A DNA stretch of 64,000 nucleotides from Acidobacteriaceae bacterium (GCA_028283655.1 JAPWKE010000003.1:1116001-1180000); one strand, 5' to 3'; positions 50,984 to 60,165 are shown, counted from the first letter of the stretch. The notes: a model not told the origin generated them from the letters alone. Translations and numbers: made by a program.

Positions 50984-51071
50984 ATGACGCAACGCTTATT
51001 GCTTCCACCACCTCGGCTGATAGCCTTAGCTACATAGAGGTGCCACGACGAAGGGCCTCGAAAGCTGATTT

Positions 51072-51299
51072 ATGCCAGACGAAACCCTCTGCCTTACTGT
51101 GAACGGGAAAAATCGCGAGTTTGCCGCAACGAACCCGTGCTCGCTCGACCAGGTTGTTGTGCTGCTGGAGCTCCGCCCAGACCGGGTCGCTATCGAACAC
51201 AACGGCGAAATCGTCCCACGTTCTCTCTGGCACGCAACGCCGATCGCCTCCAATGACCGCCTGGAAGTCGTCCACTTCGTGGGCGGCGGAATCCTTTAA
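51072..51299 (+). CDS. thiS: ThiS-like sulfur carrier protein with extra C-terminal residues
   Basis: 75 residues with the beta-grasp pattern: LCLTVNGKNREF start, LDQVVVLLELRPDRVAIEHNGEIVPRSLW and NDRLEVVHFVGGG. ThiS proteins normally end in Gly-Gly, which is adenylated and thiocarboxylated. This one ends GGGIL, so two residues would have to be removed before use. It lies after thiD; no thiG, thiF or thiE is in the window. Confidence 0.85.
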   Translation: MPDETLCLTVNGKNREFAATNPCSLDQVVVLLELRPDRVAIEHNGEIVPRSLWHATPIASNDRLEVVHFVGGGIL

Positions 51300-51338
51300 G
51301 CATCTTAGAATCAATGGATATCGCTTATACCTCAAGCC

Positions 51339-52520
51339 TTACTGCTTGCCGGTAAGCGTCCTCAGCAGCGTCTCCCACTGATCGCCGTAGGATGACCATC
51401 CGCCGAGATGCTGCACACGTAGCAGGGCGGCTTCGCGCATCTTCAGCCATAGCTCCCGATCACCGGCGAGCCTCTCCATGCGCTCTGTCATGGCCTGTAC
51501 ATCGCGTACCGGAACGACGTAACCCTCTACGCCATCCGTAATCAGGTCTTCGCCGCCGGTATTGGTCGAGCAAAGAATAGGGCATCCGCAGGCCAACGCC
51601 TGGGCCTGAACCAGCGCCAAACCCTCTTCAATACTGGGTAAAACGAGGAGGTGGCTGCGCTGCATCAAGCCAATGAGCTCATCCTGCGGTAAGGAACCCA
51701 GGAACTCCACATTCTCGGTTTGAAACGAACCTAAAAGGTTTTTGATCTCGGGTTGAACGGCTCCGACGATTCGAAGCGTTTTTTTCTTAAATGGAAGATT
51801 CTTAAAGGCTTGCAGAAGATAGGGAACTCCTTTACGGATTCCGACCTGTCCTGCGAAGAGCACATTAAACTCGCCTTCTGACTGAATTGGGCCAGATTGA
51901 AAGCGTTCAAGACGTACACCATACGGGATGCGATGGACCTTTTCGGCGGGTACACCCATCTCGATAAAGGAGCGCGCCGCGAAGCTTGAAGGCACCGTAA
52001 TGGCGTCGGCGACACGATATATTTCTTCTTCGCGGACTACATTTCGGATGTCGACGGGTTCGCCCGGAACCTTCCAGCGGGCAAACTCTTCGGAGACGAT
52101 CTCCATCTGGTAGCGGTGATGACTCGAACCGCGGTCACAGATAAAACGGCCGCCATGCTCCTGCAGCCAGATGCCGGAGTGGTGGCTGGCTCCGGAGATC
52201 GAGATGAGCGCATCGGGTAATGGCTGCTTGCGGGATAGTTGCGAACGGAACTGGCGAAGCTGCCAGTGATCGAAGGTTGGAGCGATTTGCTGGTCGATCG
52301 GTTTGGTCAACCAGCGGAGATCAACGGGAGCGCGTCCTGCAAGATACTGCGCGGTGTGCAGCCAGGGGAACGTCGCGACTTTGTCCTGAGCGATGCCTTC
52401 ACGCTGTAACCGACGCCACGGCCAGGTGGAGTAGACCCGCTGCAGGTGACCACGTTTCTCCAGTTCACGAGCAAGCTCAAAATGGTGGAAGACTCCGAAT
52501 ACGGCTTGGGCAATCTGCAT
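51339..52520 (-). CDS. GT4-family glycosyltransferase
   Basis: A GT-B fold glycosyltransferase of about 393 residues. An N-terminal acceptor domain starts MQIAQAVFGVFHHFELARELEKRGH. The nucleotide-sugar domain has VLFAGQVGIRKGVPYLLQAF, VEFLGSLPQDELIGLMQRSHLLVLPSIEEGLALVQAQALACGCPIL (EGLxLVxxxALACG), and GGEDLITDGVEGYVV. Retaining chemistry and cell-surface polysaccharide are family inferences; sugar and acceptor are unknown. An in-frame start at 52556 exists; ATG 52520 matches the family start. It is convergent with thiS. Confidence 0.88.
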   Translation of the reverse strand: MQIAQAVFGVFHHFELARELEKRGHLQRVYSTWPWRRLQREGIAQDKVATFPWLHTAQYLAGRAPVDLRWLTKPIDQQIAPTFDHWQLRQFRSQLSRKQPLPDALISISGASHHSGIWLQEHGGRFICDRGSSHHRYQMEIVSEEFARWKVPGEPVDIRNVVREEEIYRVADAITVPSSFAARSFIEMGVPAEKVHRIPYGVRLERFQSGPIQSEGEFNVLFAGQVGIRKGVPYLLQAFKNLPFKKKTLRIVGAVQPEIKNLLGSFQTENVEFLGSLPQDELIGLMQRSHLLVLPSIEEGLALVQAQALACGCPILCSTNTGGEDLITDGVEGYVVPVRDVQAMTERMERLAGDRELWLKMREAALLRVQHLGGWSSYGDQWETLLRTLTGKQ

Positions 52521-52727
52521 AGGACTGCTCGGAGTATACCGTCGAGGCCTCTGCAAGTCGGTACGGGCCAGGAGGGCAAACTCTACGCGCGTCTAGATGA
52601 CAGAATATCCGTTATCGGACATAAGCTATGCGCTGGGATGGCCTGAGCTCTTTGAATGCAATGCTTTAGCACCTGTATAGAGAGCGCTAATATTGCCGGA
52701 GTCAGCAGCTGAAGATGTGGGGGTGGG

Positions 52728-52815
52728 TGGCGGACAGACAGGGATTCGAACCCTGGATACCTTGCGGTATACACGCTTTCCAAGCGTGCGCCTTCAGCCA
52801 CTCGGCCATCTGTCC
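52728..52815 (-). tRNA. tRNA-Ser (anticodon GGA)
   Basis: Minus-strand class II tRNA. The acceptor GGACAGA pairs with TCTGTCC, then G and encoded CCA. The anticodon arm is CACGC-TTGGAAA-GCGTG, giving GGA. There is a long variable arm, and the T arm has GGTTCGAATCC. The discriminator base is G, as expected for serine. Length is 88 nt including CCA. Confidence 0.97.
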
Positions 52816-53005
52816 AAACGTTTACGCCAGGCGAATGCAAGGCTGCAACTTGAAAAGAGTACCACAGGCGCGTCTGAATCTTTTGGCTTGAGCGGCTGTG
52901 AGTACAAGTTCGGTAAGAAAGAAGGTCCTCGGCTGGCAGAGCGGCGAAAAGGGGACGTGAGTTCCCTGCCGTTTTGCCGCCGAAGACCTCTGTTGCCAGT
53001 TTGCT

Positions 53006-54406
53006 CTACGCCGGTTCTGCAAGTCCCAGCCAGTGCCGCAGCGACGGGACGCGGGAGAAGATTGCCCACTCGGTGACGATGACCAGCACCAGCGAGATCA
53101 TCATGGCCGGCAGATAGGCTGCCAGAGCCAATACAGCGGTCACCAGCGCGAAGCTCCAGCGAGGCCGTGCCATGGGCATCGGAGCGCCGAGTACGCCGAC
53201 GCTCCTTCTGCGCCACCACAGTACGGCTGCGCTGGCACAAAGCAGCACCAGCCCCATCGCCGTTGCGAGTCCCAGAAGCTGATTGGCCAGGCCGAAGAGC
53301 TGTCCTTCGTGCGCGGCGACGCCGACTCCCACAATTCGGTCGAGCAGAAGGCGCTGGTTGAAGTTTTGTCTGCTGACAATGGCACCGGTTGCTGGATCGG
53401 CGTGGACGATGTCGCGCAAGGTGCGCTGCTGCGCGTCCGATTTGATCGTCCAGGCGCCGCCAGGAGCCATCGCTGGCATGATCTGTACCGGAGCGGTTAG
53501 ATGCAGCGAGGCTGCGACCGGAATCAGGCGATTGAACGGCGCATAGGCGTCCGGGGCCGTCATGCGATGCATACTGTGGCCCATGTGGCCGGAGTGATCC
53601 ATGCCCGGCATCCCATCCATCGTATTCAGGCTGCTGTTGTTCATGGCGGCACGCGCCGCGAGTTCGGAAGCCCTGCTGGTCGTCCAATCCTGTCGAGCGA
53701 CGGCAGTGCCTGTCAGGTCGCGAACTTTCTTGAAGTAGGTGCCCCAGCCGGTAGCCCAAGGGAGCCCGGTGAGGATCAGAAAGAGCGCAAAGGCCGAGAC
53801 CCAGACTCCTGTGACGGCGTGCAGATCACGCCAGAAGATTCGCTGTCCTTTGCCCAGCCGTATCCAAAGCACTCCAGCGAGCTTTTCCGTCTGCCGGGGC
53901 CACCAAAGGTAAAGTCCTGTGAGGATCAGGACGATGGCCCAAGACGCGGCCAACTCCACCAGGTACGATCCCCACTTGCCAGCCATCAACTCGCCGTGAA
54001 GGTAGAAGACGATGCGCATGGGGCGTTTGTCTTCGTTGATGACTTTGAGGATCGCGCGCGACTCCGGATTCACGTACACCCGGAACTCCTGCTTGCCGAC
54101 GCCGACGATGACTCGCACTGCGGCATCCGCACTAGGTGGAAGCTCGTAATAATGCAGGCTCGAGTTGGGGACGGCCTGTACCGCGGCGATTGCAATCTGC
54201 TCCGGCGTGGAGCGTGTGGCGTGCAGGTGAAGATGGTCGTACGGGCGATCGAGCCAGTGCTCGATCTGTGGCTTGAAGAGGTAAATCGAACCTGTGCAGG
54301 CCAGCCAGATCACCAGTGGGATACAGAAAACGCCCGCATAAAAATGCCATCGCCAGATCATGCGGTACAGGCGACGTCCCTGCTCTTCCTGTGTTCGTTG
54401 CTCCAT
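53006..54406 (-). CDS. PepSY-domain membrane protein with Met/His-rich periplasmic loop
   Basis: 466 residues with about four transmembrane helices: near 18-40, about 150-175 (VELAASWAIVLILTGLYLWW), about 205-225 (FALFLILTGLPWA), and a C-terminal cluster. FWRDLHAVTGVW and FYLHGELMAGKWGSYL are PepSY-TM helix motifs. Between helices a loop carries MDGMPGMDHSGHMGHS (about residues 263-285), typical of metal, especially copper, binding. It follows the TonB-dependent receptor gene after a hairpin and likely works in metal or siderophore reduction at the inner membrane. Confidence 0.85.
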   Translation of the reverse strand: MEQRTQEEQGRRLYRMIWRWHFYAGVFCIPLVIWLACTGSIYLFKPQIEHWLDRPYDHLHLHATRSTPEQIAIAAVQAVPNSSLHYYELPPSADAAVRVIVGVGKQEFRVYVNPESRAILKVINEDKRPMRIVFYLHGELMAGKWGSYLVELAASWAIVLILTGLYLWWPRQTEKLAGVLWIRLGKGQRIFWRDLHAVTGVWVSAFALFLILTGLPWATGWGTYFKKVRDLTGTAVARQDWTTSRASELAARAAMNNSSLNTMDGMPGMDHSGHMGHSMHRMTAPDAYAPFNRLIPVAASLHLTAPVQIMPAMAPGGAWTIKSDAQQRTLRDIVHADPATGAIVSRQNFNQRLLLDRIVGVGVAAHEGQLFGLANQLLGLATAMGLVLLCASAAVLWWRRRSVGVLGAPMPMARPRWSFALVTAVLALAAYLPAMMISLVLVIVTEWAIFSRVPSLRHWLGLAEPA

Positions 54407-54430
54407 GCTGCTTCTCCTCTATCTGTTGCT

Positions 54431-54462
54431 CCGTGGAGGATGGGCAAAGCCATCCTCCACGG
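54431..54462 (-). terminator. Hairpin between receptor and PepSY genes
   Basis: Perfect 13-bp arms CCGTGGAGGATGG (54431-54443) and CCATCCTCCACGG (54450-54462) around a 6-nt loop, in the 71-bp gap between the two minus-strand genes. There is no T run. It may attenuate transcription into the PepSY gene or stabilise the receptor mRNA. Confidence 0.6.
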
Positions 54463-54477
54463 CCACACGTCGTTTCG

Positions 54478-56982
54478 TTAGAACCGCATCCGAACGCCGC
54501 CGTAGGACGCTCGAGGTGTGCCGGCGTAGACGGACCCGGTGGAGGTCATCAGCGTGGCGGCTCCGTTTTGAACGCCCGTGGAGGAGTTCAAGCTGTCGCT
54601 GAGATTGCTGGCCGAAGCGACATAGGTTTTGTTCGTCAGGTTCTGCACGTCGAAGTAGAAGCTGAGCTGGGACAACCGTCCATGGTTTGCCGGAGGATCG
54701 TAGTGGAGATCGAGGTTCCAGAGGGTGTAGCCGGGAGCCTTGAGGAGGTTGGCGTTATCAAGTTGGTAGTTGTCCCGCCAGTTCGTTTCGACAAAGCCTC
54801 CCAGACCGCGAAGCTTGCCGCTGGGCTGGTCATACAGCACGCGCGCGTTCAGGAAGCTGGGTTGAACACCCGGAATGCGGTTGCCGTTGCGATTGAAGCT
54901 GGAGGAGAACGTGCCACTGGTGAGTTGTTCGGAGTAATCGACGTAGACCTGGTTGTCGTATTGGTAGGAGACGCGCGTTCTGATGCCGGACAACGATACG
55001 GGCAGCGGATGCCAGTCGAAGCCTGCGTCGATGCCGCGATGCTGCGAGGCGGGAGCGTTGAAGGTGTAGCTCTGCAGGCTGACTCCTGCGGATTGCGTGA
55101 CCTGCTCGTTGTGGAACCACTCGTAAAAGCCCGACACGGTTGCTTCCAGCGTCCGACTCAACTGAACGGCGGCTCCGACGTCGATGCCGTAGTTCTTCTG
55201 GGTTTTGAGTTGCGTGTTGTTGCCGCTGACGCCCTGGGGAGTGACGAAAAGCTGCGTGGCCTGCGGGGTTCCGTAGCCGGTGCCGAAGCGTGCGTGCAAA
55301 CGCCATGCGGAGGTGGGCTGGTATTGCACGGAGAGTTCAGGGGCAACGTTGAAGTAGGTGCGGTTGCCTGAGATCTTCGTGTTCGTTGGCGTTCCGGTGG
55401 TGGGGTAGGCGTAGTTCGTTGCCAATGCCTGCAGGTCGGTGTACTCACCGCCAAGACCGGCGACGAGCGTCCATTTTGGATTCCAGGTGTACTCTGCGCG
55501 GCCGTGGAAGCCAGTGTTCCACTGCTTGCCAAAGACGGTTTGCGTCTGGCCGCCGAGGGCTGCGGCTCCACCGGGCATGACGTTGAAGGTGTACGAGTTG
55601 ATGTTTTCGTAGTTGAAGAAGCCGCCGCCAAACGTGTTCCAGCGCGAGCCGTGATGCACCACGTTGCTCATGAGGTTGAATGACGGATACGGTCCACGGT
55701 AGCTGTAAGCGCTGGTGGGTTGGTTGATGTCGCGATCATCGAAGACGAACTGCGTGAGCCAGGTTGTTTCTGGCGAGAAGTCATGCTCCCAGCGGGCGCC
55801 GACGATGGTGCGGCGGTCGTGCCGACCGAAGCCAGCCTGTACGGCGGTCTGCGAGACGGTGGTTCCGTTGAAGCCGTTGACGTACATCGTGGCCGATCCG
55901 CACCCTGCAGCCGCTGCTGCAGACGAGTATGTCTGGCAGCTGCGCTGGTAGGGGTTCAGCTTGTACTGGGCCAGCGAGAGTCGCAGGGAGAGGTTGGTAT
56001 CAAGGTCGTTGTTGATGAACTTGAACGTCAGGCGATCTGTAGGCGTGATGGCAACGGTGGCGAGCAGGTTGGCGGTTATGGTGTTGTACTGGCTGTTCGA
56101 CGTGGCCTGCGTCGCGCGTACGTTGCTTAGGAATCCTGAGACCTGGTAGTTGCTGCCGCCTTTGCCGTAGGTCACGTAGTCGTTGAAGTAGCCGAAGCTA
56201 CCGAAGTCTGCGCCGACCTCAAGGCCTTGAATCTCGCTGCCGGTACGAGTGTGGAAGTTGATGGCGCCGCCGGTGGCGTAGTTGCCATACAGCGCCGAGG
56301 ATGGCCCTTCGACAACGTCGACGCTGCTGTACGCGTGAGGGTCGGTGAGGTCGGCGCGTCCCTGCCCGTCGGGTTGCGTTACGGGGAAACCGTCTTCGAA
56401 GATCTGTGCGTTACGCAGCCCGTAGGACTGCCGATCGCTTGAGCCACGGATGGAGATGCGCACATCGCGCGGGCCGTTTCCCTGCACGAATGTGACGCCG
56501 GGAACGAGCGCGAGGACGTCGCCGATATTGCTGGCTGGGGTCGACTTGAAGTCTTCCCGGCTGACCGTTGCCTGCATTTGCCCGATGGGTGCTTCGGTGA
56601 CGACGGCAGATCGTCCGTTGACTGTGACGACCGACTGCGCGGAGGAGACGTTCAGGCGGACCAGGACAGGTAGAGCGTTGTTCGACTCTGCGTTGATGGT
56701 CTGCTGCGTTGTGGCGAAGCCGGAGTGCGAGATGGAGACGACATACGAAGAAGCTGCGGCTGGTTCCAGAAGGAAGCGGCCCGCGGCATCGGAGGTTGCA
56801 TGTAGCTGCGGCGAGGTGAATGGTGGACGCGCAACGGCATCAATCGTGGCACCAACGATGGCCGAGCCGTCAGGGTCGACGACCTGTCCGCGGATTGCGC
56901 TGGTGGAGTTCTGCGCCCACATGGGCACGGCAAAAAAGGCTGCAACAAGCAATGCGCCTGGCAAAGTACGGAAACGAAACAC
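54478..56982 (-). CDS. TonB-dependent outer-membrane receptor
   Basis: 834 residues: signal peptide (about 1-23), an N-terminal carboxypeptidase-regulatory-like beta sandwich (about 27-115, IRGQVVDPDGSAIVGATID), plug domain (about 135-245, VPGVTFVQGNGPRDVRISIRG, DVVEGPSSALYG), then a 22-strand-type barrel ending in ASYGGVRMRF with terminal Phe. It imports a large or metal-bound ligand using TonB energy. The flanking Met/His-rich PepSY protein and Cys-rich exported protein point to metal as cargo, but I cannot name it. The TonB box is not obvious after the N-terminal domain. Confidence 0.92.
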   Translation of the reverse strand: MFRFRTLPGALLVAAFFAVPMWAQNSTSAIRGQVVDPDGSAIVGATIDAVARPPFTSPQLHATSDAAGRFLLEPAAASSYVVSISHSGFATTQQTINAESNNALPVLVRLNVSSAQSVVTVNGRSAVVTEAPIGQMQATVSREDFKSTPASNIGDVLALVPGVTFVQGNGPRDVRISIRGSSDRQSYGLRNAQIFEDGFPVTQPDGQGRADLTDPHAYSSVDVVEGPSSALYGNYATGGAINFHTRTGSEIQGLEVGADFGSFGYFNDYVTYGKGGSNYQVSGFLSNVRATQATSNSQYNTITANLLATVAITPTDRLTFKFINNDLDTNLSLRLSLAQYKLNPYQRSCQTYSSAAAAAGCGSATMYVNGFNGTTVSQTAVQAGFGRHDRRTIVGARWEHDFSPETTWLTQFVFDDRDINQPTSAYSYRGPYPSFNLMSNVVHHGSRWNTFGGGFFNYENINSYTFNVMPGGAAALGGQTQTVFGKQWNTGFHGRAEYTWNPKWTLVAGLGGEYTDLQALATNYAYPTTGTPTNTKISGNRTYFNVAPELSVQYQPTSAWRLHARFGTGYGTPQATQLFVTPQGVSGNNTQLKTQKNYGIDVGAAVQLSRTLEATVSGFYEWFHNEQVTQSAGVSLQSYTFNAPASQHRGIDAGFDWHPLPVSLSGIRTRVSYQYDNQVYVDYSEQLTSGTFSSSFNRNGNRIPGVQPSFLNARVLYDQPSGKLRGLGGFVETNWRDNYQLDNANLLKAPGYTLWNLDLHYDPPANHGRLSQLSFYFDVQNLTNKTYVASASNLSDSLNSSTGVQNGAATLMTSTGSVYAGTPRASYGGVRMRF

Positions 56983-57061
56983 AAGATCCTCACAATCAAA
57001 CCGTTAGCCGCAGCCCTGGGAGCCTTCGCTGGAACGCCTGCAAGGCAGGTGCTCAAAGGCA

Positions 57062-57115
57062 CGCTCTCTACGAGAGCGGGACGGGGCTAAATATTTCTGG
57101 AAACTAGGAAATATT
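57062..57115. promoter_or_regulatory. Hairpin and 8-bp inverted repeat upstream of the receptor gene
   Basis: A hairpin CGCTCTC-TAC-GAGAGCG (57062-57078) lies 80 bp before the receptor start. Just beyond it, AATATTTC (57090-57097) and GAAATATT (57108-57115) form an inverted repeat with a 10-bp spacer, over the stop of the Cys-rich gene. The second is a possible operator for the receptor and PepSY genes. Confidence 0.4.
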
Positions 57116-57532
57116 GGAGAGAAGAGAGGACGGTGGGCCGCGTTTGTAGCGTGACCGCTCGCGAGAGATGCGGCGGTTGGATTCGGCGTGCGCGATGACT
57201 TCGTCGCGGCTGATGAAACGGAGGAAGACAGGTTGCGCCGAAAGCGTTGCGAGCACGCTCGGCTGGTGGCCGATTACGATGTTCGCCGGGCAGTACGGGC
57301 ACTTCCCTTGCAGCGCCGAGAACTGAGGCTTATTGCTCAGCATCTGGCTGCGCTCCGCCATGCTCATCATGCAGTGATGCGCGCCGCTGCGTCGGCAGCA
57401 GGCAGGCAGGTTCGCCTCACTCTTTGGCGTCATGGCCAGGAGAGATGTGGCAAACGGCAGGCTAAAGATAGCCAGCAACGCGATGGCGATGAGCTTACGC
57501 AATATTTCTATTGGAACACCCGCAACAGCCAT
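57104..57532 (-). CDS. Exported Cys/His/Met-rich protein, possible metal-binding
   Basis: About 142 residues starting MAVAGVPIEILRKLIAI, with a hydrophobic export signal (LIAIALLAIFSLPFATSLLA). The mature part has ACCRRSGAHHCMMSMAERS and a second CPYCP motif, so four closely spaced Cys/His/Met-rich elements. This fits a periplasmic metal-binding or redox role, and it precedes a TonB-dependent receptor and a PepSY protein on the same strand. The frame is open back to 57622; the ATG at 57532 places the signal peptide correctly. The basic C-terminal tail (RRISRERSRYKRGPP) is unusual. The family is not named. Confidence 0.7.
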   Translation of the reverse strand: MAVAGVPIEILRKLIAIALLAIFSLPFATSLLAMTPKSEANLPACCRRSGAHHCMMSMAERSQMLSNKPQFSALQGKCPYCPANIVIGHQPSVLATLSAQPVFLRFISRDEVIAHAESNRRISRERSRYKRGPPSSLLSNIS

Positions 57533-57613
57533 CTGACAAAAACGTGTGCTGTTATCGCCGTGGACGGCTTGAGTGCAGTGAGGAATAATGTGAGGGGATA
57601 TTTGAACTCTGTT

Positions 57614-57636
57614 GCCACTCAAACCGAATGTTTGAG

Positions 57637-57640
<4 letters not shown>
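57614..57640 (-). terminator. Hairpin at the 3' end of tRNA-Asp
   Basis: Perfect 11-bp arms GCCACTCAAAC/GTTTGAGTGGC around a 5-nt loop. On the minus strand the first arm contains the GCCA end of the tRNA. It probably helps end or process the transcript; no T run follows. Confidence 0.55.
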
Positions 57641-57714
<74 letters not shown>

Positions 57715-57896
57715 CGATGTCTTTGAGAAGACAAACCGTAGTACAACTGTCACACAAGGCGATCTGCATTCCTGCGCTCAACCTTGCCCGTTGCAGTGTG
57801 TTTCGAACTGCTGCAACGAGACTTAGTCTATCAGAGATTTTGCGGCGAACCAAATCCCGATCGGTTGAAAACTTTTCGCATCAAAAGAACCAACAT

Positions 57897-57921
57897 CCGT
57901 TGCATGACTGTCATGCAACGG
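57897..57921. promoter_or_regulatory. Inverted repeat and CTGTCAT elements upstream of ppk1
   Basis: CCGTTGCATGA-CTG-TCATGCAACGG is a perfect 11-bp inverted repeat 36 bp before the ppk1 start. It includes a CTGTCAT (57908-57914). A second CTGTCAT lies at 57941-57947, exactly 33 bp (three 11-bp repeats) further on. CTGTCAT is the repeat unit of the enteric PHO box, so phosphate control is conceivable but unproven. Confidence 0.4.
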
Positions 57922-57957
57922 AGCGTGTCCTTGCGATAGCCTGTCATCCATAAGATC

Positions 57958-60162
57958 GTGTCCAAGAAGATCAAACCCGCCGCCGGCCCTGCTTCCAAAG
58001 CCCCTGTCGCCGTCCCCCCATCGCGATTTCTGAATCGTGATGAGAGCTGGCTGCGCTTCAATCGCCGCGTGCTGGAGGAAGTGGACGACACCACCAATCC
58101 CCTGCTCGAGCGGCTGAAGTTTCTGGCCATCACCTCTTCGAATCTGGATGAGTTCATCGAGATTCGCGTGGCCGGTACTCTTCAGCAACTGGAAGAAGAT
58201 GCCGGGCAGGTTGAAAAACGTGACCTCGGTGGCTTTACGGCCTCGGAGCGCCTGCAGCGACTCTCCAAAGAGCTTCACTCGTTTGCGCATGACCAGGCTG
58301 ACTGCCTGCATGATCGGCTTTTCCCTGCCATGGCCGATAGGGGGATTCGGCTGCTTCGCTGGAAGAATCTTCGAGCCGCAGACCGAGCCTTTGCTACGCG
58401 CTACTTTCAGGAGCAGGTTGATCCCCTGCTGACTCCTGTGACGCTGGACCCCTCACACCCCTTCCCGCGCGTGCTGAACAAAGCGCTTTGCATCGCGCTG
58501 CTGCTGCGGCATAAGCGGAAGACCAGCACCCGGATCCCGAGCAATACTCTTGGGGTCGTGACGATTCCGCGTTCCCTACCCAGCATTATTGCTCTGCCAG
58601 AGCGTGCGGGACGCAGCCATTTCCTATTGCTCGATGACCTGATCATGGCGCATCTGGAGCCGATGTTTCGGGGCTATCGGATTTTGAACCGCTCGACCTT
58701 TCGCGTCACCCGCAACTCGAACCTCTATATGGAAGAGGAAGAGAGCCGCTCAGTTCTCGAAAGCGTTCGCGAGGAGCTACATAACCGCCGCAAGGGAGAT
58801 GTCGTTAGGCTGGAGATTGCAAAGTCAGCCGACGATGAAGTTTGCGAGGCACTGCGCAGTAACTTCGACCTGGAAGAGTGGCAGGTCTTTCGTACGAACG
58901 TTCCCGTGAACCTCTCCCGCTTTATGGAGATGTACTCCAAGGTCAAGCTGCCAGAGTTGAAGTTTCCGGAGTTCCACGGACGTCGGCCGCAGCTGCCAGC
59001 CGGGTCTGAAGCTCTCTTTACCGAACTGCGTAAGGGAGACATGCTGCTGCATCATCCCTTTGATAGCTTTTCGACGGTCGAGAACTTTATCCAGTCGGCG
59101 ATCGCTGACCCGAACGTTATTTCGATCAAGCAGACGCTCTATCGCACCAGCGCAGATTCACCTATTTTCCGGGCTTTGCTTGAAGCAGCGCAGAACCGCG
59201 AAATCGATGTCACCGTTGTGGTCGAGCTGATGGCTCGCTTTGACGAGGCTTCGAACATTCGCTGGGCAAGAGAGCTCGAAGACGCCGGTGTGCAGGTCTT
59301 TCACGGCATCTTCGGATTGAAGACTCACTGCAAGCTGGCGCTGCTGGTTCGCCGCGATCCTGACGGTGTGATCCGTTCCTACGCTCATCTGGGTACGGGA
59401 AATTACAACCCCATCACGGCCCGTTTTTATACCGACATCAGCCTCATCACTTCGCGGCCCGAAATTACTGAAGCGGTGCGGCATGTCTTCCGCTATTTGA
59501 CGGCTGACTGGCAGGGGCCGACAGATGTTTATCGACCGCTGCTGGTGGCGCCGATCACACTCGCGGACGACATCGTGGCACTGATCCAGCGGGAGTCAGC
59601 GTTTGCCCGTGAGGGCAAGCCTGCCCGCATCATCGCCAAGATGAATGCGCTGCTCGACGAGCGTACTATCGAAGCGCTCTACGAGGCCTCTCAGGCTGGC
59701 GTTGAGATCGATCTGATTATTCGTGGCATGTGTTCGCTGCGCCCGGGTGTCTCTGGCTTGAGCGAACGTATTCGTGTGCGCTCCATTGTCGGCCGTTTCC
59801 TGGAGCACTCACGCATCTTCTGGTTTCAAAACAACGACAAGCCTGAGGTCTTTGCAGGCTCAGCGGATTGGATGCAGCGCAACCTCTATGAGCGTTGCGA
59901 AGCCGTCTTCCCTATCTCTGATCCCCTGCTGGCAGAGCGGATGCGCAACGACATTCTTGAGACGTACCTTCGCGATACTGCCAAGGCCCGGTTGATGCAG
60001 CCGGATGGAAGCTACGTTCGACCACAGCATAGCGGCAGCGGTCTTAGCGCGCAAACCTGGTTCATGGAACGTGCGCTCGGAGTCCCCGCAGTCAACGACA
60101 CTGCGCGTGCGGAAACGAAAACCACGAAGAAGCGAACGAAAGCCTCTGCTGGCAAAGAGTAG
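57958..60162 (+). CDS. ppk1: Polyphosphate kinase 1
   Basis: Polymerises the gamma-phosphate of ATP into polyphosphate and reverses the reaction. The 734-residue protein starts at GTG 57958. It has the N domain (RFLNRDESWLRFNRRVLEEV), the H domain, and two phospholipase-D-like C domains. The phosphoacceptor region GIFGLKTHCKL puts the catalytic His near 457, and ADWMQRNLYERCEAVFPI is the second PLD-like half with partner residues. A Lys-rich extension ends the protein (KTTKKRTKASAGKE). It is convergent with the sedolisin gene, stops 3 bp apart. Confidence 0.95.
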   Translation: MSKKIKPAAGPASKAPVAVPPSRFLNRDESWLRFNRRVLEEVDDTTNPLLERLKFLAITSSNLDEFIEIRVAGTLQQLEEDAGQVEKRDLGGFTASERLQRLSKELHSFAHDQADCLHDRLFPAMADRGIRLLRWKNLRAADRAFATRYFQEQVDPLLTPVTLDPSHPFPRVLNKALCIALLLRHKRKTSTRIPSNTLGVVTIPRSLPSIIALPERAGRSHFLLLDDLIMAHLEPMFRGYRILNRSTFRVTRNSNLYMEEEESRSVLESVREELHNRRKGDVVRLEIAKSADDEVCEALRSNFDLEEWQVFRTNVPVNLSRFMEMYSKVKLPELKFPEFHGRRPQLPAGSEALFTELRKGDMLLHHPFDSFSTVENFIQSAIADPNVISIKQTLYRTSADSPIFRALLEAAQNREIDVTVVVELMARFDEASNIRWARELEDAGVQVFHGIFGLKTHCKLALLVRRDPDGVIRSYAHLGTGNYNPITARFYTDISLITSRPEITEAVRHVFRYLTADWQGPTDVYRPLLVAPITLADDIVALIQRESAFAREGKPARIIAKMNALLDERTIEALYEASQAGVEIDLIIRGMCSLRPGVSGLSERIRVRSIVGRFLEHSRIFWFQNNDKPEVFAGSADWMQRNLYERCEAVFPISDPLLAERMRNDILETYLRDTAKARLMQPDGSYVRPQHSGSGLSAQTWFMERALGVPAVNDTARAETKTTKKRTKASAGKE

Positions 60163-60165
60163 AGC

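Noticed and set aside
50984-51071. Possible TPP riboswitch near thiD and thiS
   Set aside because: The gaps before thiD and thiS lack the conserved CTGAGA and ACCTGATCTGG elements.
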